This document shows positions 28,377 to 37,533 of a stretch of 64,000 nt of DNA, piece by piece. This stretch comes from Pacificitalea manganoxidans (lineage in GTDB: Bacteria > Pseudomonadota > Alphaproteobacteria > Rhodobacterales > Rhodobacteraceae). The stretch is taken from NCBI RefSeq assembly GCF_002504165.1, contig NZ_CP021404.1, forward strand, positions 3,162,001 through 3,226,000, in the 5' to 3' direction. The translations under genes were made by a program, and so were the position numbers. A model generated the notes under the pieces. It ran no database searches, was not told the origin of the DNA, and saw nothing but the letters and a program-made list of their open reading frames with translations. Within the stretch, counting starts at the first letter, position 1; each line of letters opens with the position of its first letter.

Positions 28377-30068
28377 ATGCCCCACGATGGCCAGACGATG
28401 CCCCGCCCTGCCGATCATCCGACCCTGCTGCCTGACTTGCTGTCGCAGACGGATGCTGCGTTGCCAGCGGTCGAACAGCTGCTGGACCGGGCCACCGCGC
28501 TGCTGCGCGACAGGGTCAGCGCAGAGGGTCGCGTATCGCCCGCGCTGCTGGAGGCGCATCAGCATGCCGCACACGGGTTGGCGTGGCTCGCCACATACCA
28601 GCAGGCCCTGCGGCAGTTGCAGGCCTGGGCCGAGCGGCTGCAAACCGCAGGTCAATTTGGCGAGGTGGAGCATCTGCTACTGCAGATCGGCTTTGGCGAA
28701 TATCTTGCCCAGATCCGGGGCGGCATCCCGATGAGCCAAGGGGAAATGCTGCGGCTTGCCGATCTTGGGCTCGACAGCGATAGCATCGCCCTGCTCGACA
28801 CCGACGCAATCCGTACGCTGTGCACGCAGGCCAATACCCAAGCGGCGCGCAGCAGGCTTGTGACCCTGATGCAGGAGCAGGACGCCAATGTAACCGTCGG
28901 GGCCACCGGGCTCGATGACGAATTGGAAATGATCCGCGAGCAGTTCCGCCGCTACACGCAGGACCGGGTCGAACCCAATGCTCATGGCTGGCACCTGCGC
29001 GATGACCTGATCCCCATGGAGATCATCGAAGAACTCGCGGAGATGGGAGTTTTTGGCCTGACGATCCCCGAAGAGTTCGGCGGCATCGGCATGTCCAAGG
29101 CCGCGATGGTGGTGGTGTCCGAAGAACTGTCGCGCGGGTATATTGGCGTCGGGTCGCTTGGCACCCGGTCGGAAATCGCGGCGGAGTTGATCCTGTGCGG
29201 CGGCACCGACGCGCAGAAAGCGCACTGGCTGCCCCGTATCGCCAGCGGCGAAATCCTACCTACCGCCGTGTTTACCGAACCCAACACGGGGTCTGATCTT
29301 GGCAGCCTGCGCACGCGGGCCGTGCGCGACGGTGACGACTACGCCGTGACCGGCAACAAGACATGGATCACCCACGCCGCGCGCACCCATGTCATGACCC
29401 TGCTGGCGCGGACCGATCCCGGCAGCACGGATCACCGGGGCCTGTCGATGTTTCTGGCCGAAAAGACCCCCGGCACGGAGTCCGATCCCTTCCCCACCCC
29501 CGGCATGACCGGGGGCGAGATCGAAGTGCTGGGGTATCGGGGTATGAAGGAATACGAACTGGGTTTCGACAATTTCCGCGTCGCCGGTGATAACCTGCTC
29601 GGCGGGGTCGAGGGTCAGGGTTTCAAGCAACTGATGCAGACCTTCGAGAGCGCTCGCATCCAGACCGCCGCGCGGGCCATCGGCGTCGCGCAATCCGCGC
29701 TCGACCTTACGATGCGCTACGCGGTGGAGCGGCGGCAGTTCGGCAAATCGCTGATCGATTTCCCGCGCGTGTCAGGCAAGCTGGCGATGATGGCCGTGGA
29801 AATCATGATCGCGCGGCAACTGACCTACCATTCGGCATGGGAGAAGGATAACGACCGCCGCTGCGATCTGGAGGCTGGCATGGCCAAGCTGCTGGGCGCC
29901 CGCGTGGCATGGGCGGCTGCCGATAACGGGCTGCAAATTCACGGCGGCAACGGCTTTGCGCTAGAATACGCAATCAGCCGTGTGCTGTGCGATGCCCGCA
30001 TCCTCAACATCTTCGAGGGGGCGGCAGAAATTCAGGCGCAGGTCATCGCCCGGCGGCTGCTGGGCTGA
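28377..30068 (+). CDS. mcd: Methylsuccinyl-CoA dehydrogenase-like acyl-CoA dehydrogenase
   Basis: A 563-residue FAD enzyme. The C-terminal two thirds (from about residue 170) is a full acyl-CoA dehydrogenase: FGLTIPEEFGGIGMS, AVFTEPNTGSDLGS, NKTWITHA, the RRQFGKSLIDF region, and the GNGFALEYAISRVLCDARILNIFEG end. The first 170 residues are an extra helical domain. That extension and the length (about 550) are the mark of methylsuccinyl-CoA dehydrogenase, which makes mesaconyl-C1-CoA in the ethylmalonyl-CoA pathway of acetate assimilation. GGAG precedes the ATG at 28377. No other pathway gene is in the window, so the name rests on architecture. Confidence 0.8.
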   Translation: MPHDGQTMPRPADHPTLLPDLLSQTDAALPAVEQLLDRATALLRDRVSAEGRVSPALLEAHQHAAHGLAWLATYQQALRQLQAWAERLQTAGQFGEVEHLLLQIGFGEYLAQIRGGIPMSQGEMLRLADLGLDSDSIALLDTDAIRTLCTQANTQAARSRLVTLMQEQDANVTVGATGLDDELEMIREQFRRYTQDRVEPNAHGWHLRDDLIPMEIIEELAEMGVFGLTIPEEFGGIGMSKAAMVVVSEELSRGYIGVGSLGTRSEIAAELILCGGTDAQKAHWLPRIASGEILPTAVFTEPNTGSDLGSLRTRAVRDGDDYAVTGNKTWITHAARTHVMTLLARTDPGSTDHRGLSMFLAEKTPGTESDPFPTPGMTGGEIEVLGYRGMKEYELGFDNFRVAGDNLLGGVEGQGFKQLMQTFESARIQTAARAIGVAQSALDLTMRYAVERRQFGKSLIDFPRVSGKLAMMAVEIMIARQLTYHSAWEKDNDRRCDLEAGMAKLLGARVAWAAADNGLQIHGGNGFALEYAISRVLCDARILNIFEGAAEIQAQVIARRLLG

Positions 30069-30099
30069 TCGGCCCGGCACCGCCTGCGTTCCCGCCCGC

Positions 30100-30918
30100 C
30101 TAGTTGCCTAATTTGGCGTGCACCTCATCCAGATCGACCTCCCCCACCGGCATCTTGTTGGCGGGGTTTTCGAAGTCGTATTTGAACAGGACAAAGTCCT
30201 TTTTATACATCTCGTAGACGAGGTGCATGGACAGATCGTCGAAATAGTCCTCGACTGGATGCGCCCGCTTGGGCCCGTGGCCCTCGCTCTCGTTAAAGCG
30301 GGGGATCGCTGCCAGATCGACCGACTTCGGGGTCTCCACAGCGTCCAGAACCGATTGCATCCCGTCATTGAACCGTTCGGTCCAGAAGATATTGTCGTAG
30401 CGCCCGCCATTCACGATGAACGTGGAAATGTGCCCCGACATGGCCGACCAGTGAATGTCGGGGTCCATCGGGCGCCGCCACCGAACGGTATCCCGTGCGA
30501 ACAGCAGAAAGCGGCGGAAGCTGCGGATCTGATCGAATTCGAATCCGGTTTCCGGATCACCCACTTCGATCCCGTATTTCTGCACAAGACTCGGAACGAG
30601 ATTCCCCCGATACCGGCGACCATTGCGCTGAATGCCGCAAATCTTGTCGAAAAACGACGATAGGATACGGGTGTATGGGTTGCGCACACAGGTGAAGCTG
30701 TAGGAGCCATGCGCCTTCACATTGCGTTCAATCGGGGCCTGACTGTGATCGAGCGCCCATTTGTGCAGCCCGTCCGTGGCGTCATGGATGTCCCCGTCGA
30801 AGAACGCACCATGATCCGAGTAATACATGATCTGGCCGATGGTCGAACAGGCGCATTTCGGGACCACCCGATACACCATGCTTTCGCTTTCCGTCATCCA
30901 CGTTCCGGGGAACCCCAT
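30100..30918 (-). CDS. Sulfotransferase family 2 protein
   Basis: A 272-residue enzyme of the PAPS-dependent sulfotransferase type. The 5'-phosphosulfate loop is YRVVPKCACSTI (residues 15-27) and the 3'-phosphate-binding motif is FTCVRNPYTRILSSF with Arg and Ser in place. No signal peptide or membrane helix is seen. These enzymes usually sulfate sugars in polysaccharides. The start has GGAGG about 9 bases upstream. It is transcribed divergently from the GT14/DUF5928 gene (135 bp apart), which suggests both act on one surface glycan. It converges on mcd. Confidence 0.75.
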   Translation of the reverse strand: MGFPGTWMTESESMVYRVVPKCACSTIGQIMYYSDHGAFFDGDIHDATDGLHKWALDHSQAPIERNVKAHGSYSFTCVRNPYTRILSSFFDKICGIQRNGRRYRGNLVPSLVQKYGIEVGDPETGFEFDQIRSFRRFLLFARDTVRWRRPMDPDIHWSAMSGHISTFIVNGGRYDNIFWTERFNDGMQSVLDAVETPKSVDLAAIPRFNESEGHGPKRAHPVEDYFDDLSMHLVYEMYKKDFVLFKYDFENPANKMPVGEVDLDEVHAKLGN

Positions 30919-31053
30919 CGCCGTCTGCCTCCGCTGATCCGGGTTCTTGGTTGCCGCCCGGTCGTTTCTCGCACAAAAAAGCAAACAAACCCTGCGGACA
31001 CAACGACTGTTGCGCCCTGCGGGCACGAAACCTGAGCGAGGCCCCCCTACCGC

Positions 31054-32631
31054 ATGGCTAAAATCGCCTTCATCCTGCTGTGTCACAAGGACCCCGACGC
31101 GATCATCGCGCAGGCCCGCAGCCTGACCGAAGCCGGTGACTGCATGGCCATCCATTTCGATGCCCGCGCCAAGGAGGCTGACTGGCGCCGCATTCGCACC
31201 GCGCTAGCCGACAACCCCAATGTGACCTTTGCCCGCAAGCGGATCAAATGCGGCTGGGGGGCGTGGTCCTTGGTTCAGGCCACCCTGCATGCGGTGGAAG
31301 CGGCAGTCGAAACCTTCCCCCGTGCCACGCATTTCTACATGCTGTCGGGCGATTGCATGGCGATCAAATCCGCCGATTACGCCCACGAACTGCTTGACCG
31401 CGATGATGTCGATTACATCGAAAGCTTCGACTATTTCGAAAGCGACTGGATCAAGACCGGCATGAAGGCCGAGCGGCTGATCTATCGCCACTACTTCAAC
31501 GAGCGCACGCAGAAGGGTTTGTTCTACAGTGCGTTCAACCTGCAAAAAAAGCTTGGCCTGACCCGTGCCATCCCCGCCGATCTCCAGATCATGATCGGGT
31601 CGCAATGGTGGTGCCTGCGGCGGCGCACCGTGGAATGGGTGCTCGACTTCACCCGAGAGCGGCGCGACGTGATGCGCTTCTTTCGCACCACATGGATTCC
31701 GGATGAGACGTTCTTCCAGACCATCGTGCGCCATGTCGTGCCGAACCATGAAATTCGCACCCGAACGCTGACATTCCTGATGTTCTCGGACTACGGGATG
31801 CCGGTGACGTTCTACAACGATCACTACGATCTGCTGCTAAGCCAAGATTTCCTGTTCGCGCGTAAGATCAGCCCCGGCGCGACGGAGCTGAAATCCCGAC
31901 TGGGAGAGCTTTACCTCTCCGGGCGGACGGATTTCACGATCTCGAACGAGGGCAAGCGGCTCTACAAGTTTTTGACCGAACGGGGCCGCATCGGGCGCCG
32001 ATTCGCGCCGCGCTTCTGGGAAACTGAGGCGAGCCTTGGCCGCGAACGCGAATTGCTGATCGTCACCTCCAAAAAATGGCATGTGGCCAAACGCTTGGTC
32101 GAGCAAATCCGCCAAAGCACCAGCCTGCCATGCATCGACTATCTGTTCAACGAAGAAAGCACCCCCCTGCCGGACCTTGGCGGCATCCAGTCCACGCTGG
32201 AAAAGCGCACCCGCCATCGCCGGGCGTTGCTGCGGATGCTGTTTGATTACTACGGCAGCAACCGATTGGTGATCTGTCTCGATCCGTCGATGCTCGACAT
32301 GATTCAGGATTTCTACGCCGATCGCTGCACCTGCCGCTTGCTGGAAATCGACTGCGACTTCACGGATGACTACCTGCTGGGCCATGCCCGCCGCGTCGGG
32401 CTGGCAGGGGCGGACACGCCGCAGGACACCGTTGACCTGCTCTTGCCCACAATCCGCTATGATGTGGTTTACGAAAGCGATCAGATCCGCGACGCGAATT
32501 TCCCGCTGTTCGAGCGTATTCGTGAAAGTGCGGACGCGGAGACCAACACCGCCCCGCTGGCGCGTTTCCTGTCCATCCCTGAGCCGCAAGCGCGCGCGTT
32601 GGCCGAGACCGATCACCTGTTCACCGATTGA
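31054..32631 (+). CDS. GT14 beta-1,6-N-acetylglucosaminyltransferase with DUF5928
   Basis: A 525-residue two-domain protein. The N-terminal half (about 1-260) is a core-2/I-branching (GT14) fold: KIAFILLCHKDPDAI, IHFDARAKEADW, CGWGAWSLVQATLHAVEAA, FYMLSGDCMAIKS and the WIPDETFFQTIV segment. The C-terminal half (about 300-525) matches DUF5928, a domain attached to this enzyme in Rhodobacteraceae, of unknown role. No export signal is visible. It should add a branched N-acetylglucosamine-type sugar to an acceptor. The ribosome binding site is weak. It is followed by the HIT gene after 11 bp. Confidence 0.8.
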   Translation: MAKIAFILLCHKDPDAIIAQARSLTEAGDCMAIHFDARAKEADWRRIRTALADNPNVTFARKRIKCGWGAWSLVQATLHAVEAAVETFPRATHFYMLSGDCMAIKSADYAHELLDRDDVDYIESFDYFESDWIKTGMKAERLIYRHYFNERTQKGLFYSAFNLQKKLGLTRAIPADLQIMIGSQWWCLRRRTVEWVLDFTRERRDVMRFFRTTWIPDETFFQTIVRHVVPNHEIRTRTLTFLMFSDYGMPVTFYNDHYDLLLSQDFLFARKISPGATELKSRLGELYLSGRTDFTISNEGKRLYKFLTERGRIGRRFAPRFWETEASLGRERELLIVTSKKWHVAKRLVEQIRQSTSLPCIDYLFNEESTPLPDLGGIQSTLEKRTRHRRALLRMLFDYYGSNRLVICLDPSMLDMIQDFYADRCTCRLLEIDCDFTDDYLLGHARRVGLAGADTPQDTVDLLLPTIRYDVVYESDQIRDANFPLFERIRESADAETNTAPLARFLSIPEPQARALAETDHLFTD

Positions 32632-32642
32632 GGGAGCCCCCA

Positions 32643-33023
32643 ATGCCCTACGACTACGACCCCCAGAACATTTTTGCCAAGATTCTGCGCGGTGAAATTC
32701 CGTCCCAGCCGGTGCTGGAGACCGAACATTCGATTGCCTTCCCCGATATCTCGCCACAGGCGCCGACCCATGTTCTGGTGCTGCCGCGCGGGCCGTATGT
32801 CTGCTACGATCACTTCATCGCCGAGGCGAGCGAGGCCGAGATCCTCGATTTCACCCGGGCCGTGGCCGAGGTCTGCCGCATGACCGGTCTTTGCCCCGGC
32901 GACGGCAAGGATGGCTACCGGGTCCTGTTCAATTCCGGACTGCATTCGGGACAGGAAGTGCCGCATCTACATGCCCATGTCGTCGGCGGACGTCCGTTGG
33001 GGCCGCTGCTGGCACGGGACTGA
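32643..33023 (+). CDS. HIT-family nucleotide hydrolase/transferase
   Basis: A 126-residue histidine-triad protein of the Hint/HinT type. The triad HLHAHVV is near the C terminus, and the N-terminal NIFAKILRGEIPSQPV and FPDISPQAPTHVLVLPR are standard. HinT proteins hydrolyse adenosine phosphoramidates and acyl-adenylates. The ATG at 32643 follows GGGAG; a TTG 15 bases earlier is less likely. It sits 11 bp after the glycosyltransferase gene and ends 3 bp before the convergent ATP-grasp stop. Confidence 0.93.
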   Translation: MPYDYDPQNIFAKILRGEIPSQPVLETEHSIAFPDISPQAPTHVLVLPRGPYVCYDHFIAEASEAEILDFTRAVAEVCRMTGLCPGDGKDGYRVLFNSGLHSGQEVPHLHAHVVGGRPLGPLLARD

Positions 33024-33026
33024 GGC

Positions 33027-34016
33027 TCATCCCTCCAGCGCGCGGATGAGAATACCGCGCGCACGCGCCCACTGCTCGGGCCCGTGGCTGGCGTAATATT
33101 CCAGCCCCGGCGCCGCGTTGACCTCCAGCACCGCAGGCCGGTTCTCCGCCACCATCAGATCGACCCCGGCCCACTCAAGGCCCAGCACCTCCGCCGCCCG
33201 GATCGCCAACGCGGCGCAATTTTGCGGAAGGCGATCAATCAGATCCTCCAACGTGCCCCCGGTGGTTAGATTGGCGGCGGCGCTCAGCGCCAGACATTCG
33301 CCCACGGCCAGCACCCGTGACCCCTGCCCCTCCGGCACCGACAAAGTGACCCCGCCGTGGCGCGCGCGCAGCGCCTGCTGCAAGCGGGCGGTCAGGGTGG
33401 CGACATCGCTGCGCCCGTCGCCCACCACCTCCGCCGGGCGGCGCGCAAAGGCGGCGACGACCGCACCGCGCAGCACGTTCACCCGCAGATCGCGTCCCGG
33501 CAGCGTCGCTTCCAGCCGCAATTGGTCGGCATGGGCAAAGCCAGCCTCCAGCCCACGCTCCAGATCCTCCGCCCGATCGATCCGCATGACGCCTTCTCCG
33601 GCCGCGCCCTGCAACGGCTTCAGCCATACCGGCCACCCGGCCTCCTCGGCAAAGTGTCGTGCATCGGTCGCAGGGTCCGGCAGGGCGGCAGCCGCCCCCG
33701 GATTGTGCCGGGCCAGCGCCGCGCGGAACCGGGGCGCAGACAGCACCACCCCATCGGGGGCCGACACGCCCGCTGCGCGCAACCGCCGGGCGCAGTGATC
33801 CTTGTCCCGGGCCCATGCCGCCGCCGCGTCGGAATTCAGCCCCAGCGCCGCCCCCCGGAACAGCCGTGGCGGACGCCCCGGCAACCGCACCTGCCCTACC
33901 TGACCAAACGCAGGCTCCACCTCGACCGTCCCGCCGAGGGCCGACGCGGCCTCGTGCAGCAGACGCAGAAACGGGCGGCGGAACACAGGTAGATCGGGGG
34001 TCAGAGGCTCCAGCAT
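33027..34016 (-). CDS. ATP-grasp ligase of unknown substrate
   Basis: A 329-residue ATP-grasp enzyme. The fold is seen as the ATP-binding [19 protein letters not shown], the strand [18 protein letters not shown], the loop [12 protein letters not shown] and the metal-binding end GVDLMV...[13 protein letters not shown]. Sequence resembles the ATP-grasp part of cyanophycin synthetase, GshAB-like and RimK-like ligases, which make amide bonds through an acyl phosphate. There is no Mur-ligase domain, so it is not cyanophycin synthetase. GGAG lies 7 bases before the ATG. The neighbours give no hint of substrate. Confidence 0.75.
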   Translation of the reverse strand: MLEPLTPDLPVFRRPFLRLLHEAASALGGTVEVEPAFGQVGQVRLPGRPPRLFRGAALGLNSDAAAAWARDKDHCARRLRAAGVSAPDGVVLSAPRFRAALARHNPGAAAALPDPATDARHFAEEAGWPVWLKPLQGAAGEGVMRIDRAEDLERGLEAGFAHADQLRLEATLPGRDLRVNVLRGAVVAAFARRPAEVVGDGRSDVATLTARLQQALRARHGGVTLSVPEGQGSRVLAVGECLALSAAANLTTGGTLEDLIDRLPQNCAALAIRAAEVLGLEWAGVDLMVAENRPAVLEVNAAPGLEYYASHGPEQWARARGILIRALEG

Positions 34017-34124
34017 GGACAGGCTCCGCAGGCTCTTGCACGGGACAGGGCAATCGCTATCCTGCAGCCCGATCTACGCGGCGCCCGGACGGCCCGCAAC
34101 AGCCTGCAGGAACGGAGCCTCCCC

Positions 34125-34334
34125 ATGCCCATCGATGCCCCCGAAACCGAAGTGGTCGACAACTGGCGGGTGGCCTGCGACGGCAGCGAAGGCGCGCTGG
34201 GGCATCCCCGCGTCTGGCTGCCCATTCCGCATGACCGGGGCTGGGTGGAATGCGGCTATTGCGATAAACGCTTTGTGCATCGCGATTTTGCCACCGGCGA
34301 CGCCGCAAGCGAGGATCTGGGCAACAAGCCCTGA
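34125..34334 (+). CDS. Small zinc-finger protein, NDUFS6-like
   Basis: A 69-residue protein of the zf-CHCC family. The zinc site is built from His27 ([10 protein letters not shown]), CGYCDKRF and a final His (VHRD). The same domain forms the NDUFS6/13-kDa subunit of complex I in mitochondria and is a supernumerary complex I subunit in alphaproteobacteria such as Paracoccus. GGAG precedes the start. It is monocistronic with a terminator 10 bases after the stop. Complex I core genes are not in the window. Confidence 0.85.
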   Translation: MPIDAPETEVVDNWRVACDGSEGALGHPRVWLPIPHDRGWVECGYCDKRFVHRDFATGDAASEDLGNKP

Positions 34335-34343
34335 CTCCATGCG

Positions 34344-34373
34344 AAAGGGCCGATCCCTACGGACCGGCCCTTT
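34344..34373. terminator. Bidirectional terminator
   Basis: A 9-bp stem (AAAGGGCCG / CGGCCCTTT) with a 12-base loop. It lies between the zinc-finger gene and the convergent ybaB gene, 10 bases past the stop of the former. T-runs are short on both sides. Confidence 0.6.
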
Positions 34374-34439
34374 GACGTGATCGATATCCGAGCGTTAGCG
34401 GCAGAGGCTCTCGCGCGCCCTGACGGATACGGGACCGGC

Positions 34440-34784
34440 TCAGAACGGCAGGTTCATGCCCGGCGGCAGGCCCAGCCCTTCGGTCAGCTTGGACATCTCT
34501 TCTTTGGATTTCGCAGCCGCTTTCTGCTGCGCGTCCTTGATCGCGGCAAGGATCAGATCCTCCACGACTTCCTTTTCGTCGGGATTGAAGATCGACGGGT
34601 CGATTTCCAGACCGGTCAATTCGCCCTTGGCGGTGCAGCGCGCGCGCACCAGACCGGCGCCGCTTTCGCCGACGACGACGGTGCGCTCCAGCTCTTCCTG
34701 AAGTTCGCCCATCTTGGCCTGCATGTCCTTGGCGGTTTTCATCATCTTGGCCATGTCGCCAAGTCCGCCCATACCTTTAAGCAT
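34440..34784 (-). CDS. YbaB/EbfC-family nucleoid-associated protein
   Basis: A 114-residue DNA-binding protein of the YbaB/EbfC family: GLGDMAKMMKTAKDMQAKMGELQEEL helix, then GAGLVRARCTAKGELTGLEI strands and a C-terminal helix. Members form dimers that bind and bend DNA. GAGG lies upstream of the ATG at 34784. It follows dnaX by 16 bp in the usual dnaX-ybaB order, but recR, the common third gene, is not here: the next gene downstream is convergent. Confidence 0.95.
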   Translation of the reverse strand: MLKGMGGLGDMAKMMKTAKDMQAKMGELQEELERTVVVGESGAGLVRARCTAKGELTGLEIDPSIFNPDEKEVVEDLILAAIKDAQQKAAAKSKEEMSKLTEGLGLPPGMNLPF

Positions 34785-34800
34785 GTGTGCTATCCTCTGT

Positions 34801-36615
34801 TCAGTCTTCCTCGAACGGATCCCATTCGTCCTCGACCTCCGGCAGCGCGTCCTGCGCGGCGTCGGTCTCGATCTCGGTCGGGGTCCGTATTTCGGTGATT
34901 TCGGCGCCCGGGAACGCGGCCAGAACGGCTGCGACCAGCGGGTGATTGCGGGCTTCCTCGCGCGCGGCCAGTTCGGCTGCATCACGCACCTCGGCGATGG
35001 TTTCGCCACCGCCCTCCGCCGCGACCGACACCGCCCAGCGTGCGCCGGTCCAGCCCTGAAGCCGCGCGCCCAGACGCTGCGCAAGGTCACGCGGCGCGTC
35101 GGGGGTCGGCTGGAATTCGATGCGGCCGGGGCTGTAGCTAATCAGCCGCAGGGTGGTTTCGACCTCGACCAGCAATTTCACATCACGGTTCTGACGGATC
35201 AATTCCACCATCGCCTCGAAGCTATGATAGCGGGCAAGCGCCTCTTCGGGCTGAAGCGCGACGGCGGCTGCGGGACCACCACGCCCCATCGGCGTGCCTG
35301 CGGGCGCGGACGGCGGCGGCGCCACACGGCCCGCTGCCTGCGCCGGACTGGTCTGCATGCCCGCCTGCGCCCCTGCACCCGTGCCACGCACCCCGCCGCC
35401 ACCACCGCCGCCTGACGGGCCGGGGCCATCGCCGGGCGCGGGCACTGGCAGGCTTTGCAGCCGTTTGATCAGGTCTTCGGGGCTGGGCAGGTCCGCGACA
35501 TGGGTCATGCGGATCATCGCCATCTCGGCGGCCATCATCGCATTGGGCGAGGCTGCGACCTCCTCCAACGCTTTCAGCAGCATCTGCCACAGCCGCGACA
35601 ATTGCCGCATGGCCAGCGCCTCGGCCATCTGGCGGCCACGGTCGCGTTCTTCTGGTGCGACGGTCGGGTCTTCGGCGGCCTCTGGCGTGATCTTGATGAC
35701 CGAAACCCAGTGACAGATCTCCGCCAGATCGCGCAGCACCGCCAGCGGATCGGCCCCATCGGCATATTGCGCGGACAGTTCCGACAAGGCCCCCGCCGCG
35801 TCCCCGCGCATCACCAGATCAAACAGGTCCAGAACCCGCCCCCGATCGGCCAGCCCAAGCATGGCGCGCACCTGTTCGGCATCGGTTTCGCCCTGCCCTT
35901 GGCTCAGCGCCTGATCCAGCAGCGAAGTCGCGTCCCGCGCCGAACCTTCCGACGCCCGCGTCAACAGCGCCAGCGCCGCATCGTTGATCTGCCCGCCTTC
36001 GGCATCCGCGATCCGGCGCAGCAGGGCGATCATCTGTTCCGCCTCGATCCGGCGCAGGTCAAACCGCTGGCAGCGCGACAGCACCGTCACCGGCACTTTG
36101 CGAATCTCTGTCGTGGCAAAGATGAATTTCACATGCGCGGGCGGCTCTTCCAGCGTCTTGAGCAGCGCGTTGAACGCGCTGGTCGAGAGCATGTGCACCT
36201 CATCGATGATATAAATCTTATAGCGGGCCGAGGCTGGCGCGTAATGCACCGTATCGAGCACCTCAGCCCGGATATCGTTGACCGAGGTATTCGAGGCCGC
36301 GTCCATTTCCAGCACGTCTACATGACGCCCCTCGGAAATCGCCACGCAATGCTCGCACACGCCGCAGGGTTCGGTCGTGGGCGTGCCGCTGCCATCCGGG
36401 CCGACACAGTTCATACCCTTGGCGATGATCCGCGCGGTCGTTGTTTTCCCGGTGCCGCGAATGCCCGTCATGATGAAAGCCTGCGCGATGCGATCGGCGG
36501 CAAAGGCGTTTTTCAGCGTGCGGACCATCGCCTCCTGCCCCACCAGATCGGCAAAGGTCTGGGGCCGGTATTTCCGGGCAAGAACCTGATAGCCGGGCGG
36601 GGTCTGGTCGGACAT
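34801..36615 (-). CDS. dnaX: DNA polymerase III subunit tau/gamma
   Basis: A 604-residue clamp-loader ATPase. The AAA+ core has Walker A (GIRGTGKTTT, residues 51-60), a zinc module (Cys70, 84, 87, 90), Walker B (IYIIDEVHML) and the sensor region (FIFATTEIRKVP). Domain III runs to about 370. A Gly/Pro-rich linker with eight consecutive Gly (about residue 405) separates the tau-specific C-terminal domain that binds DnaB and the polymerase. The ATG at 36615 has GGAG 5-6 bases upstream; a GTG 13 codons earlier is less likely. I see no A-rich slippery sequence for a gamma form. Confidence 0.95.
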   Translation of the reverse strand: MSDQTPPGYQVLARKYRPQTFADLVGQEAMVRTLKNAFAADRIAQAFIMTGIRGTGKTTTARIIAKGMNCVGPDGSGTPTTEPCGVCEHCVAISEGRHVDVLEMDAASNTSVNDIRAEVLDTVHYAPASARYKIYIIDEVHMLSTSAFNALLKTLEEPPAHVKFIFATTEIRKVPVTVLSRCQRFDLRRIEAEQMIALLRRIADAEGGQINDAALALLTRASEGSARDATSLLDQALSQGQGETDAEQVRAMLGLADRGRVLDLFDLVMRGDAAGALSELSAQYADGADPLAVLRDLAEICHWVSVIKITPEAAEDPTVAPEERDRGRQMAEALAMRQLSRLWQMLLKALEEVAASPNAMMAAEMAMIRMTHVADLPSPEDLIKRLQSLPVPAPGDGPGPSGGGGGGGVRGTGAGAQAGMQTSPAQAAGRVAPPPSAPAGTPMGRGGPAAAVALQPEEALARYHSFEAMVELIRQNRDVKLLVEVETTLRLISYSPGRIEFQPTPDAPRDLAQRLGARLQGWTGARWAVSVAAEGGGETIAEVRDAAELAAREEARNHPLVAAVLAAFPGAEITEIRTPTEIETDAAQDALPEVEDEWDPFEED

Positions 36616-36738
36616 TGATGCTCCGTTCGCGGGTGTTTCAGCGCCCGTGGTCACGGACCGTTAGAACCTAATGGCAGCGGGGCGCGGCGTCCACCACCCC
36701 CGGCCAACGGGCGCCGCTCCGACTCGGCCCTGTGACGC

Positions 36739-37488
36739 TCAGTTCCCCGGTGCGGGGCGATCTTGTCCGGGACCGGGCGCGACCTCGGCGGCATCCGCGC
36801 CTTCCAGTAGTGCGGCGCGGGAGCGGGAGGCAAATTCCCGCCGCCAGATCACCGTCATCGTGATGCAGGCCGAAATAATCAGCGCCCAGCCGCCAGCCAG
36901 CCAGCCCAGCGCGCCCAAGGCGAAATAGATCGATCGCAAGGCGCGGTTATAGCTTTTGGCGGCATAGGCATTCAGATGGCCCGCCCGCGCGGCGCGGGGA
37001 TAGGCGCGCGGGTGCTTTGGGTCATTGGGCACCGCCGCCATCAGCACCGCGCAATAGCCAAACAACCGGTGCGCCCAGACGAATTTCAGAAAGGCATGCG
37101 CCACGAACAGAAGCACCAGCAGGATCTTGACCTCCCACACCACGGCCGGGGCCTCGCTCAGCGCCAGGTCGGAGGCGACGCCGGTCAGCCGGTCCGGATT
37201 GCCGATCAAGGCCAGCCCACCGCCCAAAGTCAGCATGCAGGCGGAGGCAAAGAACGTCGTTCCCTGCCGCAGGCTCGACAGGATGGTCGCGTCAAAGATC
37301 CGCGGCGAACGGGTAACGTATTCATGCATCCAGTCCTGCCGGTAGCGCTGCATCAGCACCGTCACCGACAGATTGCGCAGACGCGGATTCTCGATCCACC
37401 AGCTGGAACAGACCCAAGCCAGCAACAGCAGCACAACCCCGACTGCATCGGGCAAGGTGAAATGGGTGAGGCTTTCAAGCAAGTTCAT
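36739..37488 (-). CDS. DUF599 membrane protein
   Basis: A 249-residue protein of the DUF599 family. It has about four hydrophobic helices: residues 13-33 (DAVGVVLLLLAWVCSSWW), about 78-98, about 115-135, and about 195-220. Conserved-looking polar parts are NLSVTVLMQRYRQDWMHEYVTRSPRIFDATILSSLRQ (between helices 1 and 2) and HLNAYAAKSYNRALRS. The C-terminal tail is Ala/Pro-rich. Function is unknown. It is divergent from glcD with only 84 bp between the starts. Confidence 0.8.
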   Translation of the reverse strand: MNLLESLTHFTLPDAVGVVLLLLAWVCSSWWIENPRLRNLSVTVLMQRYRQDWMHEYVTRSPRIFDATILSSLRQGTTFFASACMLTLGGGLALIGNPDRLTGVASDLALSEAPAVVWEVKILLVLLFVAHAFLKFVWAHRLFGYCAVLMAAVPNDPKHPRAYPRAARAGHLNAYAAKSYNRALRSIYFALGALGWLAGGWALIISACITMTVIWRREFASRSRAALLEGADAAEVAPGPGQDRPAPGN

Positions 37489-37533
37489 GCGCGCGACCCT
37501 AGACCGGTGCCGTGGCCTTGCCCATTGTGGATT

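Noticed and set aside
31600-31640. Catalytic proof of sugar specificity in the GT14 domain
   Set aside because: Family fold is clear but the residues that fix donor and acceptor cannot be read by eye, so only the family activity is stated.
35380-35430. Programmed frameshift in dnaX at the poly-Gly run
   Set aside because: The run is GGN codons of mixed third base, without an A/T-rich slippery heptamer or an obvious downstream stimulator, so no gamma form is predicted.
36616-36738. Possible signal recognition particle RNA gene (ffs) next to dnaX
   Set aside because: ffs is often near dnaX in alphaproteobacteria, but the conserved GGAAGGAAGCAGCC-like core is absent on both strands here.
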